NCBI GenBank assembly: GCA_003665825.1
Contig: QPFY01000005.1
Span: 1,116,001-1,180,000, forward strand
Length of the DNA stretch: 64,000 bases
Direction: 5' to 3'
DNA from: Microbotryum silenes-acaulis
Taxonomy: Eukaryota > Basidiomycota > Microbotryomycetes > Microbotryales > Microbotryaceae
Shown: one piece after another, positions 55,190 through 64,000 of the stretch
Layout of the letters: every line of letters starts with the position of its first letter
Numbering within the stretch: the first letter of the stretch is position 1
The notes under the pieces: model-generated
Databases searched by the model: none
Told to the model about the DNA's origin: nothing
The model's input: only the letters and a program-made list of their open reading frames with translations
Position numbers and translations under genes: made by a program

Positions 55190-56819
55190 GGTTGTGCGTT
55201 GAGGCGCGTGGTCGCAGGAGTGCGCTCTGATGATCCGAATCGAGACGATCGCCGTGCCAGCTGGTGTGGGCTAAGCTGGCCCGGCCGCTTGATCAAGAGC
55301 TATCAAGAGCCCCAATACCTGCTGCCCCCGTCCGCATGGTCTGAGCGCGAGAGATCACGAGCAGCTGCCACTCTGAGCTCCTTCCGCCGGCCGACCGCAA
55401 AGCAGCGTCAGATCTCGAGATCGCAACACAACGAGTCGATGATAATTGTCACAAGTGGGTAGATCAAGATGGACCTTGTTCCGGAGAGGAGAAAGGCTCG
55501 CTAGCAAACACTGTATTCAAGCCTCAGGCCTCAAGTCCGAAGCTCAGTCTGCCAGAGCGCCCAGCGTCAGCGAAATTCTGATTTGTCTGGCCGGCAAGCT
55601 CCACGATGCAGCTAGAAGGGGTGCTTGAAACACTCGCGATATAGCTGGTTTCTGAATACATTCGTATCTGGCCTCAATGTGGCCGTCTAGTGCCCAGTCG
55701 TGATCCTGGGGGAGCCGTTCAATGAGCGCTCGGATATCGCGCAGTCAAAGCGTTCCACATAAAGAAAAGAAAGAAGAGGCTTCGACTTTTAGCTGCAAAG
55801 CATTGTCACCAGGCAAGAGACCGTTTTCACCGGGCAAGATAATTCTTTCCGTGTTCTTGGGGGAAAGGCGGAGACTACGGAAAAATCAAAGGAGTCTTAA
55901 ACAAGTAGGGGTATGCACGATTCGTGTGTTGCAACCATAACTTGCGACGCATTTAGTTTGACAGGCTATCCCAAAATGGTTGGACGTGACTGAAGGCTGA
56001 TGTAAAGAGGAGCGTGGCAAAGTCGTTCGTGAGCGAGTGATCGAGATTGAAACGGTTCTTGAAGGGTCGATACGATTGCGTGTGATCTGAGTGCAACGCA
56101 CATCTCTCCATCGCTCTTGATCTCGAGGAGGGGATTGGCTTGGATCGTCATCGGGACAATTATGAGCGCGAGGAATGACCCAATTGAGAACAAGGAGAAG
56201 AAAAAAGAGATGTGCGCGCTCTGGACCATTTATAGTCATGAGCTCTGCATTTATCGGAGACTGCGTAGCTAAGCTGTTCACCAGCCAGCCACCGTCGCTA
56301 GCTGCAGCTAAAAGCTTCAAATAAAACGCGTGGTGCCGAGCTTTTCTGCTGTTCGGCGTGCGGACAAACGATCTTCTTATCCAATCACATAAGAATGAAT
56401 AAACCAGAAAGACCGCGAGGATCTTCTTGTGAGCTTGGCCAAGCACGTATGCTCTCAAACCACACGGTGAAAAGGAACGGCCGCATGAATTTATCGAAGC
56501 GCTAGCAATGCCCCACAGTGAATTCTCGCGAGATATTCTGTCATCACTTGTTCCAAGTGCCCGTTCTGGCCGTCCTAGCTTCGATGACATTCATTTCACC
56601 TCATCGATTTCTCGGCGTCCACGAGTTTGTGAAAGGGTGGACAAGTTCGCATCTCGGCACCGAACCCGAGCGAGGGTGTCACTTCCGCGATAAGACTTTC
56701 ACTAGTCGATCAGGGTTTTTCTTCTCGTGGCCAGGCAGAATGCATAATCAACTGAAGACCTTTCCCCAACCAAGCGCACCACCTTATCGGGGTGATCATT
56801 CTTCCACCTGCGGGCTTTA
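55190..56819. other. Long intergenic region (1.6 kb)
   Basis: The largest gene-free interval. A 234-codon minus-strand frame (56590-55886) and several small frames have no recognisable content. The only candidate of interest is the small frame listed separately at 55966-56229. No RNA gene recognised. Confidence 0.45.
55966..56229 (-). CDS. Possible small secreted peptide (87 aa)
   Basis: A single-exon frame starts MVQSAHISFFFSLFSIGSFL, hydrophobic enough for a signal peptide, and continues with ALIIVPMTIQANPLLEIKS. Only two Cys residues and no known motif. It sits in an otherwise empty region. It may be chance; signal-peptide-like starts are common in T-rich DNA. Confidence 0.2.
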   Translation of the reverse strand: MVQSAHISFFFSLFSIGSFLALIIVPMTIQANPLLEIKSDGEMCVALRSHAIVSTLQEPFQSRSLAHERLCHAPLYISLQSRPTILG

Positions 56820-58471
56820 TCATTCCCATTCACCTTTACCCCTCAATGCGTTCATGGCCCCTAAGCCTTGATTCATCCGCTCCGCCTGGTCGATCATCCC
56901 AGCGTCATTCATACCCAAGAGACGAGAAAACAGTACCCTTAGCATCTGGGCTGCAGAATATGCGACTTATTGGCAGGAAATCGACTTACGTTGGTCAAGA
57001 AGACGTCGACGGCCCTGACAAAGTTGAGCTTGGACATCCAGCAGCTGTGAGGCGTGAGGATCATGTTGTCCAGTCCGCCGAGAAAGACATGCCCATCTGG
57101 CAATGGCTCAGGGTTCGAGACGCTGTGCAAGTGTTGATGACATATCAGTACGCCCGTCATCACCAAACACGTGCGGACCTTTTCCCCAGACGTCATGTCC
57201 ACACCCACCAACTCACTCAATCGACGCCCCCGCGATCCTCAACGACCCCGTCTGACCCATCGGTTCGTCCTCCGCCTCCAACGAAGCTTTCAAAGCTTCG
57301 GCCAACGCGTCCTGATCATTCGTATTTCCTCTCCCCAAATTCAAATAAATCGCATCGTCCTTCATCTGTTCAAACTCGGTCCTTCCCATGATGCCTCTCG
57401 TGTCCGCCGAAGATGGAAGGAGGTTCAAGACGATGTCGGCGCGATTGAGTAGGCTATGGAGTGACGAACGGGATGTGGTGGTGTACCATTCGGACGGAAT
57501 CGATCCTATTGGGTCACCGGTGTTGGGGAGGTGGAAACCTTTGATAGGGGCTTGGACGCCGGAACGGGTCGCGACGATGATGTTGGCCCCAAAGGCCGAA
57601 GCGAGACGGGCAACTTCTCGAGCGATGTGACCGTACTGTAGAGGGACAAAAATAACACGAGCACATCAGCCAAGACCGCCAAGAAGAGTCCGATCATCCC
57701 GGCATGCCGCCTCACCCCAAGTATCGCAAAAGTCTTTCCCCTCAACTCGGTAAAGAAAAGCTGAGCATCTGGGCCCCTCCCGCCCAGTTCATTCGGACCG
57801 ACCCATCTCTTCTCCTTCCGAACAACCCGATCCACTTTAAGAATCTTATGCAAAAGCATCAACGTGATCATAAGCGCATGTTCACCGATCGTCGTCGCGT
57901 GGATCCCCGCCGTATTAGCGAGGATCAAAGGATGCTCCTCGGGTACGGATTTGTGAAAGGGTGAATCGGTGATTTGGGTCGTCCCCGATCCAACAGTCTG
58001 GATCAACTTGAGCTTGGGGGTCATTGTGAGGAAATCACCGTTGGAAAGATCGGGGTAAAGATGGAAGCAGAGGATCGCATCGATGTTGGCCAAGATTTCG
58101 GCGGAAGGGACGGGGGCCGGACCGGCGGTCGAGTTGTAATCAACGGCGGAACGTTGAGGGTAGAAATGGACGTTGGGTATATTGGCGCGGAGTTTATCGA
58201 CTAGGTTGCGTGGTTCGAGCGGGTATAGTACGAGGAGCGAGTTGATCTGCGGTGTTTGGGTCTCCTGATTGGAGGTGGAGGTGGATGCGGATGAAGCGGA
58301 GGAGGTGGCCATGGCTGCGAATGAATGTGGGGGAGACGGGCGAAGGCCAAACTGGAGAGGTGGGTTGCACGGACGTCCAAGTGAGCGAGACGCTGCAGGA
58401 ACGACCGTAGAGCGGGTGAGAAAGGAAGGCCAAGAAGATACGATGCCACACGTCGCCCGTCGAGCCAGCAT
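56820..58471 (-). CDS. D-isomer-specific 2-hydroxyacid dehydrogenase
   Basis: NAD(P)-dependent oxidoreductase of 2-hydroxy/2-keto acids; exact substrate unknown. Exons 58471-57716, 57635-57217, 57122-56990 and 56885-56820 give 457 residues. The substrate-binding part contains LIQTVGSGTTQITDSPFHKS and LANTAGIHATTIGEHALMI. The cofactor loop is formed across an intron (FAILG joined to YGHIAREVARLAS), i.e. GxGxxxxxV. Downstream are LLPSSADTRGIMG (the catalytic Arg region) and LTPHSCWMS with the catalytic His. The N-terminal 50 residues are Arg/Ser-rich and could target mitochondria; a second ATG at MATSSASS would give a shorter cytosolic form. The short last exon was placed by phase and by the typical helical end. 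Confidence 0.82.
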
Positions 58472-58646
58472 ATGAATGGTGTGGACCCAAAAGAGGCCAA
58501 TCAGACTCGGAAGTCACCGAACTTTGGCGAGCTGAGGCGCTGAGGCCTGTACGGCGCTTCCAGCTGCTCGGGCTGCACTGCGGGGGGTTTGCTGCTTATC
58601 TCCGGTTTCGCAGTACTGTCCTGGCCATACCGCACATTCGAATATC
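58472..58646. promoter_or_regulatory. Shared divergent promoter, hydroxyacid dehydrogenase / PNC1
   Basis: 175 bp between the two start codons; both genes' promoters must be here. No clear core element. Confidence 0.45.
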
Positions 58647-59658
58647 ATGACCAGAGCCGCTCTCTTACTCGTCGATGTTCAGTACGACTTTCTCGACCAG
58701 CCGACCCCGGGATCCCTGGCCGTTCCAGGAGGACACGAGATCCTGCCCCACGTCCATCATTTGCTCGACACGGGCGATTGGCAACTCGTCATCGCGTCGC
58801 AGGTCAGTTAAAGCATACACTGCCATTTTATCCTGCATTGTATTGAAACCACAAAGTACCCTATTGCAGGACTTTCATCCCTCTAATCACATCTCCTTCG
58901 CCTCGCGCCACCATCGAGAGCCCTTCACCAAGCTCGTCGTTCCCAGACCACCTTCGCAAGAGGCGCACCAGCAGGAGCTATGGCCCGATCACTGTGTGCA
59001 AGGCACACACGGCTGCGAGATTGAGCGGGGCGTACAACAACGATTGGATGCGTGGAAGGGGCCTAAACTCGTCGTACAGAAAGTAAGTTGGGCTTTGACT
59101 CGCGTCGTCATCGTCGTTTCCTCGTTGACTCGACCAAAGTGGGGCTCAGCTTTTTCAGAGCCCTCCTTGGCTCGGCTAGCTCAGCCGAATACTGATTCTC
59201 ACCACACCGCGGGCTCTTTGGTGGTGTTATAGGGGACCGATGAAGACCTGGACGCATACTCAGCTTTCGCCATACCCTTGACAGCACAAGATCAACAGCT
59301 CTCTCCGCTCACTCGAGCACTCATGGGTACGCTTCCTGCGTTGCACCCAAAGCGCCGGAGCCATGTCTCGCTGAGCTGATCAACTGGGCACCTATTTGTC
59401 CCTATCATCCAAATAGAACACAACATCGACATCGTCGTCGTCGTCGGCCTCGCCACCGATTACTGCATCAAAGCCTCTGCCCTAGCGGCGATCGAGGAAG
59501 GTCGCAAACGAGGATGGAAGGTTCTGATCGTTCAAGAGGCCGTCAAAGGCATCGGTACTGAACAATCACAACGTGCATTGGAGGAGCTCGAACGTAAGGG
59601 TGCGAGAGTTGTGGATATGGCTGATGTAGAGCTGAATGCATTGGCTAAGAAGCGGTGA
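58647..59658 (+). CDS. PNC1: Nicotinamidase
   Basis: Hydrolyses nicotinamide to nicotinic acid in NAD+ salvage, thereby limiting inhibition of sirtuins. Exons 58647-58802, 58870-59082, 59233-59326 and 59417-59658 give 234 residues, like yeast Pnc1. The isochorismatase-fold catalytic Asp is in LLLVDVQYDF. The metal-binding Asp/His are in QDFHPSNHISFAS, followed by WPDHCVQGTHGCEI. The catalytic Cys is in VGLATDYCIKASALAAIEEG. All key residues are present. It converges with SAP18 (150 bp between stops). Confidence 0.92.
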
Positions 59659-59808
59659 TCTGATCCTGCTTCTCGGTTTTTCGACTTCTCCCGGCTCTTG
59701 CTCGCGTGTTGTTGACTTTTTTTTTTTCTTTCTCTCTTGACTATGCTGCATTTTTCCTTGGTCCTGTAATCTACACTGGAGCAAGCCTTCCCATGCTCTC
59801 TCAAGGGT

Positions 59809-61231
59809 TCACTCATCGCGCCTCACATCCCTCATCGGACTATCCTCCTCCCTCCTCGAGGTCCTCTGAGGGGAAGTCGCCTTCTTGGTATCCCACTCTG
59901 TCACCTTCTCCCATGTATCCCCTCCCTTCCCCTCTTTCCTCAGAGGCGATCTAGGACCAGGTGAACGACTCCTACTCCTTTTCGACGAGATGGAAAGTCT
60001 TCGCCTTGGTGCACTGTGAGCATCCTGGGTCCCTTCTCGTGCCGAAGCGGACATTTCCGAATTCGTCTTCCATCTTTCTTGCGCCATGGCTCGATTCGAG
60101 TCTCCGAACCCAAAAGCCGAAGGAACCGAAGAAGGAGGAAGACGAGAATCGTTTGAATTCGATGCCCATCGATCATCATTCGCTGAAGCTCTGCTCGTCG
60201 CAGTGCCTCGAATCCCAAAAGAAGGTGCCGCCGGTGCTCCGGCGTTGAATCGATCACCAGCAGGACCTCTCGTCGGTGCACCACGGACCTGGAATCCCGA
60301 GGATGAAGGTGGTCCTCGATGCGGATAGGCATTCTGAGGCTTGTTGGCCCCAAAGGAAGGTGCACCACCGGCATTGAACGTGGGTTGTAGAGCGATGGAG
60401 AGGTAATCTCCGACGACCCAACTCGTTTGGTGTAATGTCTTGTCACCCGGTGCTGTACCGGTCGTAGACTTGGTCGAGTGGAAGATATCGCGGTTGGTGA
60501 GCGATCCGATCGGTTTGCTTCGGTGACGAGACGATTGCGCGTCGTAGTAGACGAGCTTGAAGCTGTAGCGTATGTTGGGAGGAGTGGTGGGGAGCGTGAA
60601 GGAGGATGCGAGCGCGTGGACGAGTTCCTTTAGGGTCGAGTCTCGCCTAGGTGGAGGTACAGAGGCGGGATGAGATGAGTATCAAAGTCCTAGTGTGATG
60701 ATTCGTACGAATGAGTATGACAGGTACTGACCAGACGTAGAGCTGATACTCATCCTGCAGGATCGATCTCGCCGGACCCGTTCCATCAGGGGAAGAGAAG
60801 AGCGCCTCGTCATGGTGTTGAGGCGTACGAGAGACAAAGACGCGCAACAAGGAAGGTACGATCGTGGATCGCTTGACTTTAGGTGGAGGCGAGGGGGAAC
60901 GTTGACGGGGTGGGGGTGGTCCTCGTGAGTGCGCTGAGGGGGGTCGGTTTGGATAGGATGATGGTCCCGAGGTGTGGTAGCCGCCTCGACCGCGGGATGA
61001 GGACGAAGCGTAGCCCGAAGGACCACCACTTCGGGGCCGTTGGTTCATCGAAGTGGGAGCTGAGTTCGTGTGAGCAGGCTCGTGCGACCTGGTACGACCG
61101 AAGAGGGAGCCACAGGGAGCAGGAGGGATAGGAGGGATTCTAAAGAGGAGCGCGCGATCGCTTGCGAGGTGGTCGGTCAATCGCTCTCTATCGCTCTCCT
61201 TTCGCTTGCTCCCCGTGCTCCCCGTTGACAT
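59809..61231 (-). CDS. SAP18: Sin3-associated protein Sap18
   Basis: SAP18 has a ubiquitin-like fold and joins the Sin3 histone deacetylase complex and the ASAP splicing-linked complex. Exons 61231-60732 and 60646-59809 give 445 residues, much longer than animal SAP18. The core (about residues 118-250) contains TPQHHDEALFSS, ILQDEYQLYVWRDSTLKELV and TPPNIRYSFKLVYYDAQSSR. Flanking parts are disordered: an N-terminal Arg/Gly/Ser/Pro-rich segment (SSSSRGRGGYHTSGPSSYPN) and a C-terminal Arg/Ser segment with RLSISSKRSRSRSPGPRSP, which resembles SR-type splicing factors and may reflect the RNA-processing role. Identity is clear from the core; the role of the tails is inference. Confidence 0.87.
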
Positions 61232-61276
61232 CTTGGTCGCACCACCTCAACCGACCCCACCAGCTCGTCGCACAAT
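61232..61276. promoter_or_regulatory. 45-bp divergent gap between SAP18 and CSN6 starts
   Basis: The two start codons are separated by only 45 bp, too short for separate promoters and leaders, so transcripts must start inside each other's coding region or overlap, or one gene uses a downstream start. Confidence 0.55.
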
Positions 61277-62855
61277 ATGTCGCAAGGGCTCAGAGTCACC
61301 CTGTACGTACAACAGTTTTCTACCATGCGTCTAGACAGCGGCAGTACTCACTCCCCTCCCCTCTCGTTCCTCATCCACCTCGTGTCGTCGTCATCCACTT
61401 CTCGAACCTTGCAGTCACCCGCTGCCGCTGCTCAACGTCTCGGAGCACCTCACCCGCGTCAGCTGGCAGCAAAATGACCCCAATGTCCGAGGTAAGCACA
61501 CATGTTCGTACACCTACCGGCAGGGTGCTGAAGAGCTCCCTCACCGTTCCCTCGCCCCCACTTGTCCTCCCCCTCCCCCTCCCCCACAGTCGTTGGAGGC
61601 CTGTTGGGCACCCAAGTAGGACGCGATCTCGAAATAATCAACTCGTTCGAAATCGTATGTCTACCCTCCGAGGACAAGCCCGGCCACCTCCTCGTCGACC
61701 ACGAATACTTTGTCACCAGGAGGGATCAGTGTCAGTCACCGACTCGACGAGCACGAGGGAGGGGTAGACGTGCACCAATGCTGATCGGCCTATACCATAC
61801 CTCACAGTCAAACAAGTCTTTCCGACGTTGGATGTGCTGGGATGGTACAGCGTCGGCACCGAACCCACGGAACAGGATATTGCTCTCCACCGTCAAGTAA
61901 GCTCCTAAAAGCAGGCTACAAGTGCACACCGGCATGCTCATCCCGCGCCGTTCTCATCCCTACAGTTCCTCGAATACAACGAGAACCCTCTGTTTCTCCA
62001 ACTCGATCGCTCCAACGCCGCCACGGCCAACTCGAAACAACTCCCCGCGACCATCTACGAATCCATCGTTGAACTCGGCCAAGGCGACCAATTGGCCAAG
62101 ACCGTCTTGGTCCCTACGCCGTACGAGATCGAGACCGGTGAAGCCGAACGAGTCGCGGTGGATCATGTCGCGAAACCGTCTGATTCGGAGGCGGCGGGCG
62201 CCAATTCGAGTCGTGAGTGCTGTCCCCTTCATCGCGGAAGAGTTCTCGCTACCGAAGGTGGAAACTGATGATCGTCCTGACGGTGCCAACAGTCGTGGCT
62301 TCGTTGACAACCCAACGCAACGCCGTCAAAATGTTGCATGACCGCATCCGTACCATCGTATCCTACCTTGAAGCCGTCCAACAAGGCACCGCACCGAGGG
62401 ACGACGAAACGTTGCGTCAGATCTCGGCGTTGCTGACGAGGTTGCAACCCAAGACGACGGCCAAGGCCGATACTCGAGAAGGAGAGGATAAAGGGGGAGA
62501 GATGGATCTGCTTGATGATGGGTACGAGGAAGAGTTCATGACCGAGTTCAACGACGTCATGTTGACGACCTATTTGGCCGCGATGACGAAGGGCTTGTAC
62601 TCGGCGAACGATGTGAGTTAATCCTGGCCCATAATGAAGCACGAAGTACTCGCCAACATCGTCTGCATTTCATATCCACAGCTTCTGGACAAACAACTCG
62701 TGCTCCTCTCGGGATCGAATGTTAATGCCGGGGAGGAAGGAGGTCTCATGGGTGGTGGTGCGAGGACGAGAGGTGGAGGACCTGGAGGAGACAAGAGCTC
62801 TCAAGGACCCTCGGGCCGTGCGCATCCTCGAAGAGGGCTGTCTTCTATGGCCTGA
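61277..62855 (+). CDS. CSN6: COP9 signalosome subunit 6 (MPN domain)
   Basis: CSN6 is the catalytically inactive MPN- subunit paired with CSN5 in the signalosome that removes NEDD8 from cullins. Exons are 61277-61302, 61415-61491, 61590-61730, 61808-61896, 61966-62212, 62293-62612 and 62682-62855 (357 residues). The MPN domain reads LHPLPLLNVSEHLTR, VVGGLLGTQVGRDLEIINSF, FKQVFPTLDVLGWYSVGTEP and LEYNENPLFLQL; the Zn-binding JAMM His/Asp set is absent, as expected. The C-terminal half has ERVAVDHVA, TTQRNAVKMLHDRIRTIVSY and DVMLTTYLAAMTKGL. A Gly/Arg-rich tail (GGGARTRGGGPGGDKS) is unusual. eIF3f is the main alternative, but these segments fit CSN6 better. Confidence 0.85.
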
Positions 62856-63481
62856 AGAAGAGTCGTGTGAGAGAGGAATCGAAAATTCTCTCCACACTTT
62901 TCAACTTGACGGTGCTTCCTCAGATCGTTTGTAGCAATGTGTACCATACTTGTCGCTCCTGCAATTTTCGATTAATCTTCTTGTGCTTTTGGGAAGTTCA
63001 AGAAGAAGAAGAACAGAAGGCTAGAATACTGCTAAGCAAGCAAGCTGGGACAGAGGAAGACAGAAGGACTTATATTAGAGATCTCTGGCAGAGTCGAGGT
63101 CTTGCACCCGAAGTTCTCGGCGGCGTGTTTTTCGTCAATTTTCGAGTCCGAGGCCCGCAGGGTTTGTTGAACATCTAAACCCAAACCTAACCCCATCTTC
63201 GGTGACTGAAGACCAAGAAACAAATTGAAAGACAAGGGGGCGGCTTAGGCACCTTGGCTGGGGGGGTTGTTGAAAGTGCATGGCCGGCCGGAGGTCAAGG
63301 AGGTCAAGATCTCCAAGAATAGCACTTGGGATCAACACTGCTTTGAATTGCGCATTGCCCTTTGTCCCTCGCCGTTTTGGTCAACACTTGGCCACCGCGT
63401 ACAACGCGAAGTCTTCACCGGAGGCGCATTGTAAACATTACGAATTAGAAAATACTCGCGAATGGAGGGGAGCGGTTGACA
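62856..63481. other. Downstream of CSN6, no gene seen
   Basis: About 630 bp with scattered stops in all frames; short frames without motif. Confidence 0.45.
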
Positions 63482-63700
63482 ATGTCGGCTAGAGGGGATG
63501 AAGATAGGCGGCTTTCCGCCCGGCAAGATCAAAGTGAAGTCGAGCTCACGTCGACGTCTCAGGGGCAAAGGGGTTCGGACACTTCAAGTATTGAGACTTG
63601 CTTACTCGCGTTCGCCGTGTTCTCTTTGATGCTCACCACCACCTTGTGCATCACCGTGCCATTATCGATCATGCAAAAAGTGCAGGTATCGACTGTCTGA
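63482..63700 (+). CDS. Hypothetical single-pass membrane protein, possibly first exon only
   Basis: A 72-codon frame with a fair start context (GACAATGTC). A polar N-terminus is followed by one hydrophobic helix (CLLAFAVFSLMLTTTLCITV). CAG|GTATCG near 63685 could be a splice donor, so the gene may continue beyond the visible stop or the window. No homologue recognised; low confidence. Confidence 0.3.
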   Translation: MSARGDEDRRLSARQDQSEVELTSTSQGQRGSDTSSIETCLLAFAVFSLMLTTTLCITVPLSIMQKVQVSTV

Positions 63701-63808
63701 CCCCGCCCGCGGAACTCCTTCCGATGGCCCCTGTCGACAAAGTTGACGCGGAAACCTGAAACCTAACCCTCCCTTGAACTCCCCGTCCGCAATCCTGAGC
63801 CGCCCCCT

Positions 63809-63900
63809 TCTACTTCCATCTGTTTCCTGATGACCTAGGGTTAGCCCTTTCCCCCTCCCCTCTACCTCCATTTGTTTCCTGACAAGCCTAGGGTTAGCCT
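63809..63900. repeat. Imperfect 52-bp tandem pair with CCTAGGGTTAG cores
   Basis: TCTACTTCCATCTGTTTCCT at 63809 recurs with changes at 63861, each followed by CTAGGGTTAGCC. The core resembles one telomere repeat (TTAGGG), but there is no array. The rest of the window end (63901-64000) holds nothing I can assign. Confidence 0.6.
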
Positions 63901-64000
63901 CCGCTCAACGTCGGCTTTTCGGTCGCGCCAGCTGCTCGTCAAGTCGCCGTCGTCGATCCACGGCGACGAGAAGGCGTGTGGTCGATCGGCCTTGGTCTGG

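Noticed and set aside
55886..56590. 234-codon minus-strand frame
   Set aside because: No recognisable domain, low-complexity mixture of residues, no intron structure or neighbouring support.
61277..62855. eIF3f or proteasome Rpn8 as identity of the MPN protein
   Set aside because: The helical C-terminal segments and the IIxSFE/FKQVF/GWY pattern fit CSN6 better; not excluded absolutely.

Overview
The window is nuclear DNA from a basidiomycete fungus. The evidence is about 25 protein genes packed on both strands, nearly all split by short (about 60-140 bp) GT-AG introns, a fungus-specific translation elongation factor 3, an alpha-aminoadipate lysine gene (homoaconitase), a CE4 chitin deacetylase with a GPI signal and a fungal-type Ysc84/Lsb3 protein. 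GC-rich codon use and very small exons fit a red-yeast-like Pucciniomycotina lineage; that placement is inference. Some reverse-strand reading frames in the EF3 genes are very long but are shadows.

Region 1 (1-28.4 kb) is ordinary housekeeping territory: the 3' part of ATG16 (autophagy), LYS4 homoaconitase, a mitochondrial malic enzyme, UTP15 and RIX1 (divergent ribosome-biogenesis genes), a small LEA-like mitochondrial protein, a 14-3-3 protein, an unrecognised gene, an ER DnaJ (ERJ5 type), SEH1 nucleoporin, an LSB3/YSC84 SH3 protein and the condensin subunit YCG1/CAP-G.

Region 2 (29.4-44.8 kb) is the unusual part. Two copies of elongation factor 3, which look identical over 3,680 bp (29422-33101 and 41125-44804), face each other as an inverted repeat. 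Between them lie a chitin deacetylase gene and a 4,485-bp CACTA/EnSpm-like DNA transposon (36110-40594). The transposon has 11-bp perfect terminal inverted repeats starting CACTG, a 3-bp AAA target duplication, dense subterminal arrays of a 9-bp near-palindrome spaced 17-21 bp on the left side, a 22-bp tandem repeat, a decayed Tnp2-type transposase and a second, intact spliced gene of unknown function pointing the other way.

Region 3 (45.5-64 kb) returns to ordinary genes: a membrane-tailed short-chain dehydrogenase, a choline/ethanolamine kinase, an AT-hook protein, a DEK_C+SWIB (TRI1/UAF30-like) protein built from tiny exons, a 2-hydroxyacid dehydrogenase, nicotinamidase PNC1, SAP18 and COP9 signalosome subunit 6. 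Many neighbours are divergent with very short shared promoters (SAP18/CSN6 start codons are separated by 45 bp) or convergent with about 100-150 bp between stops. Exon coordinates below were placed by eye from splice signals and reading-frame continuity and may be off by a base or two.
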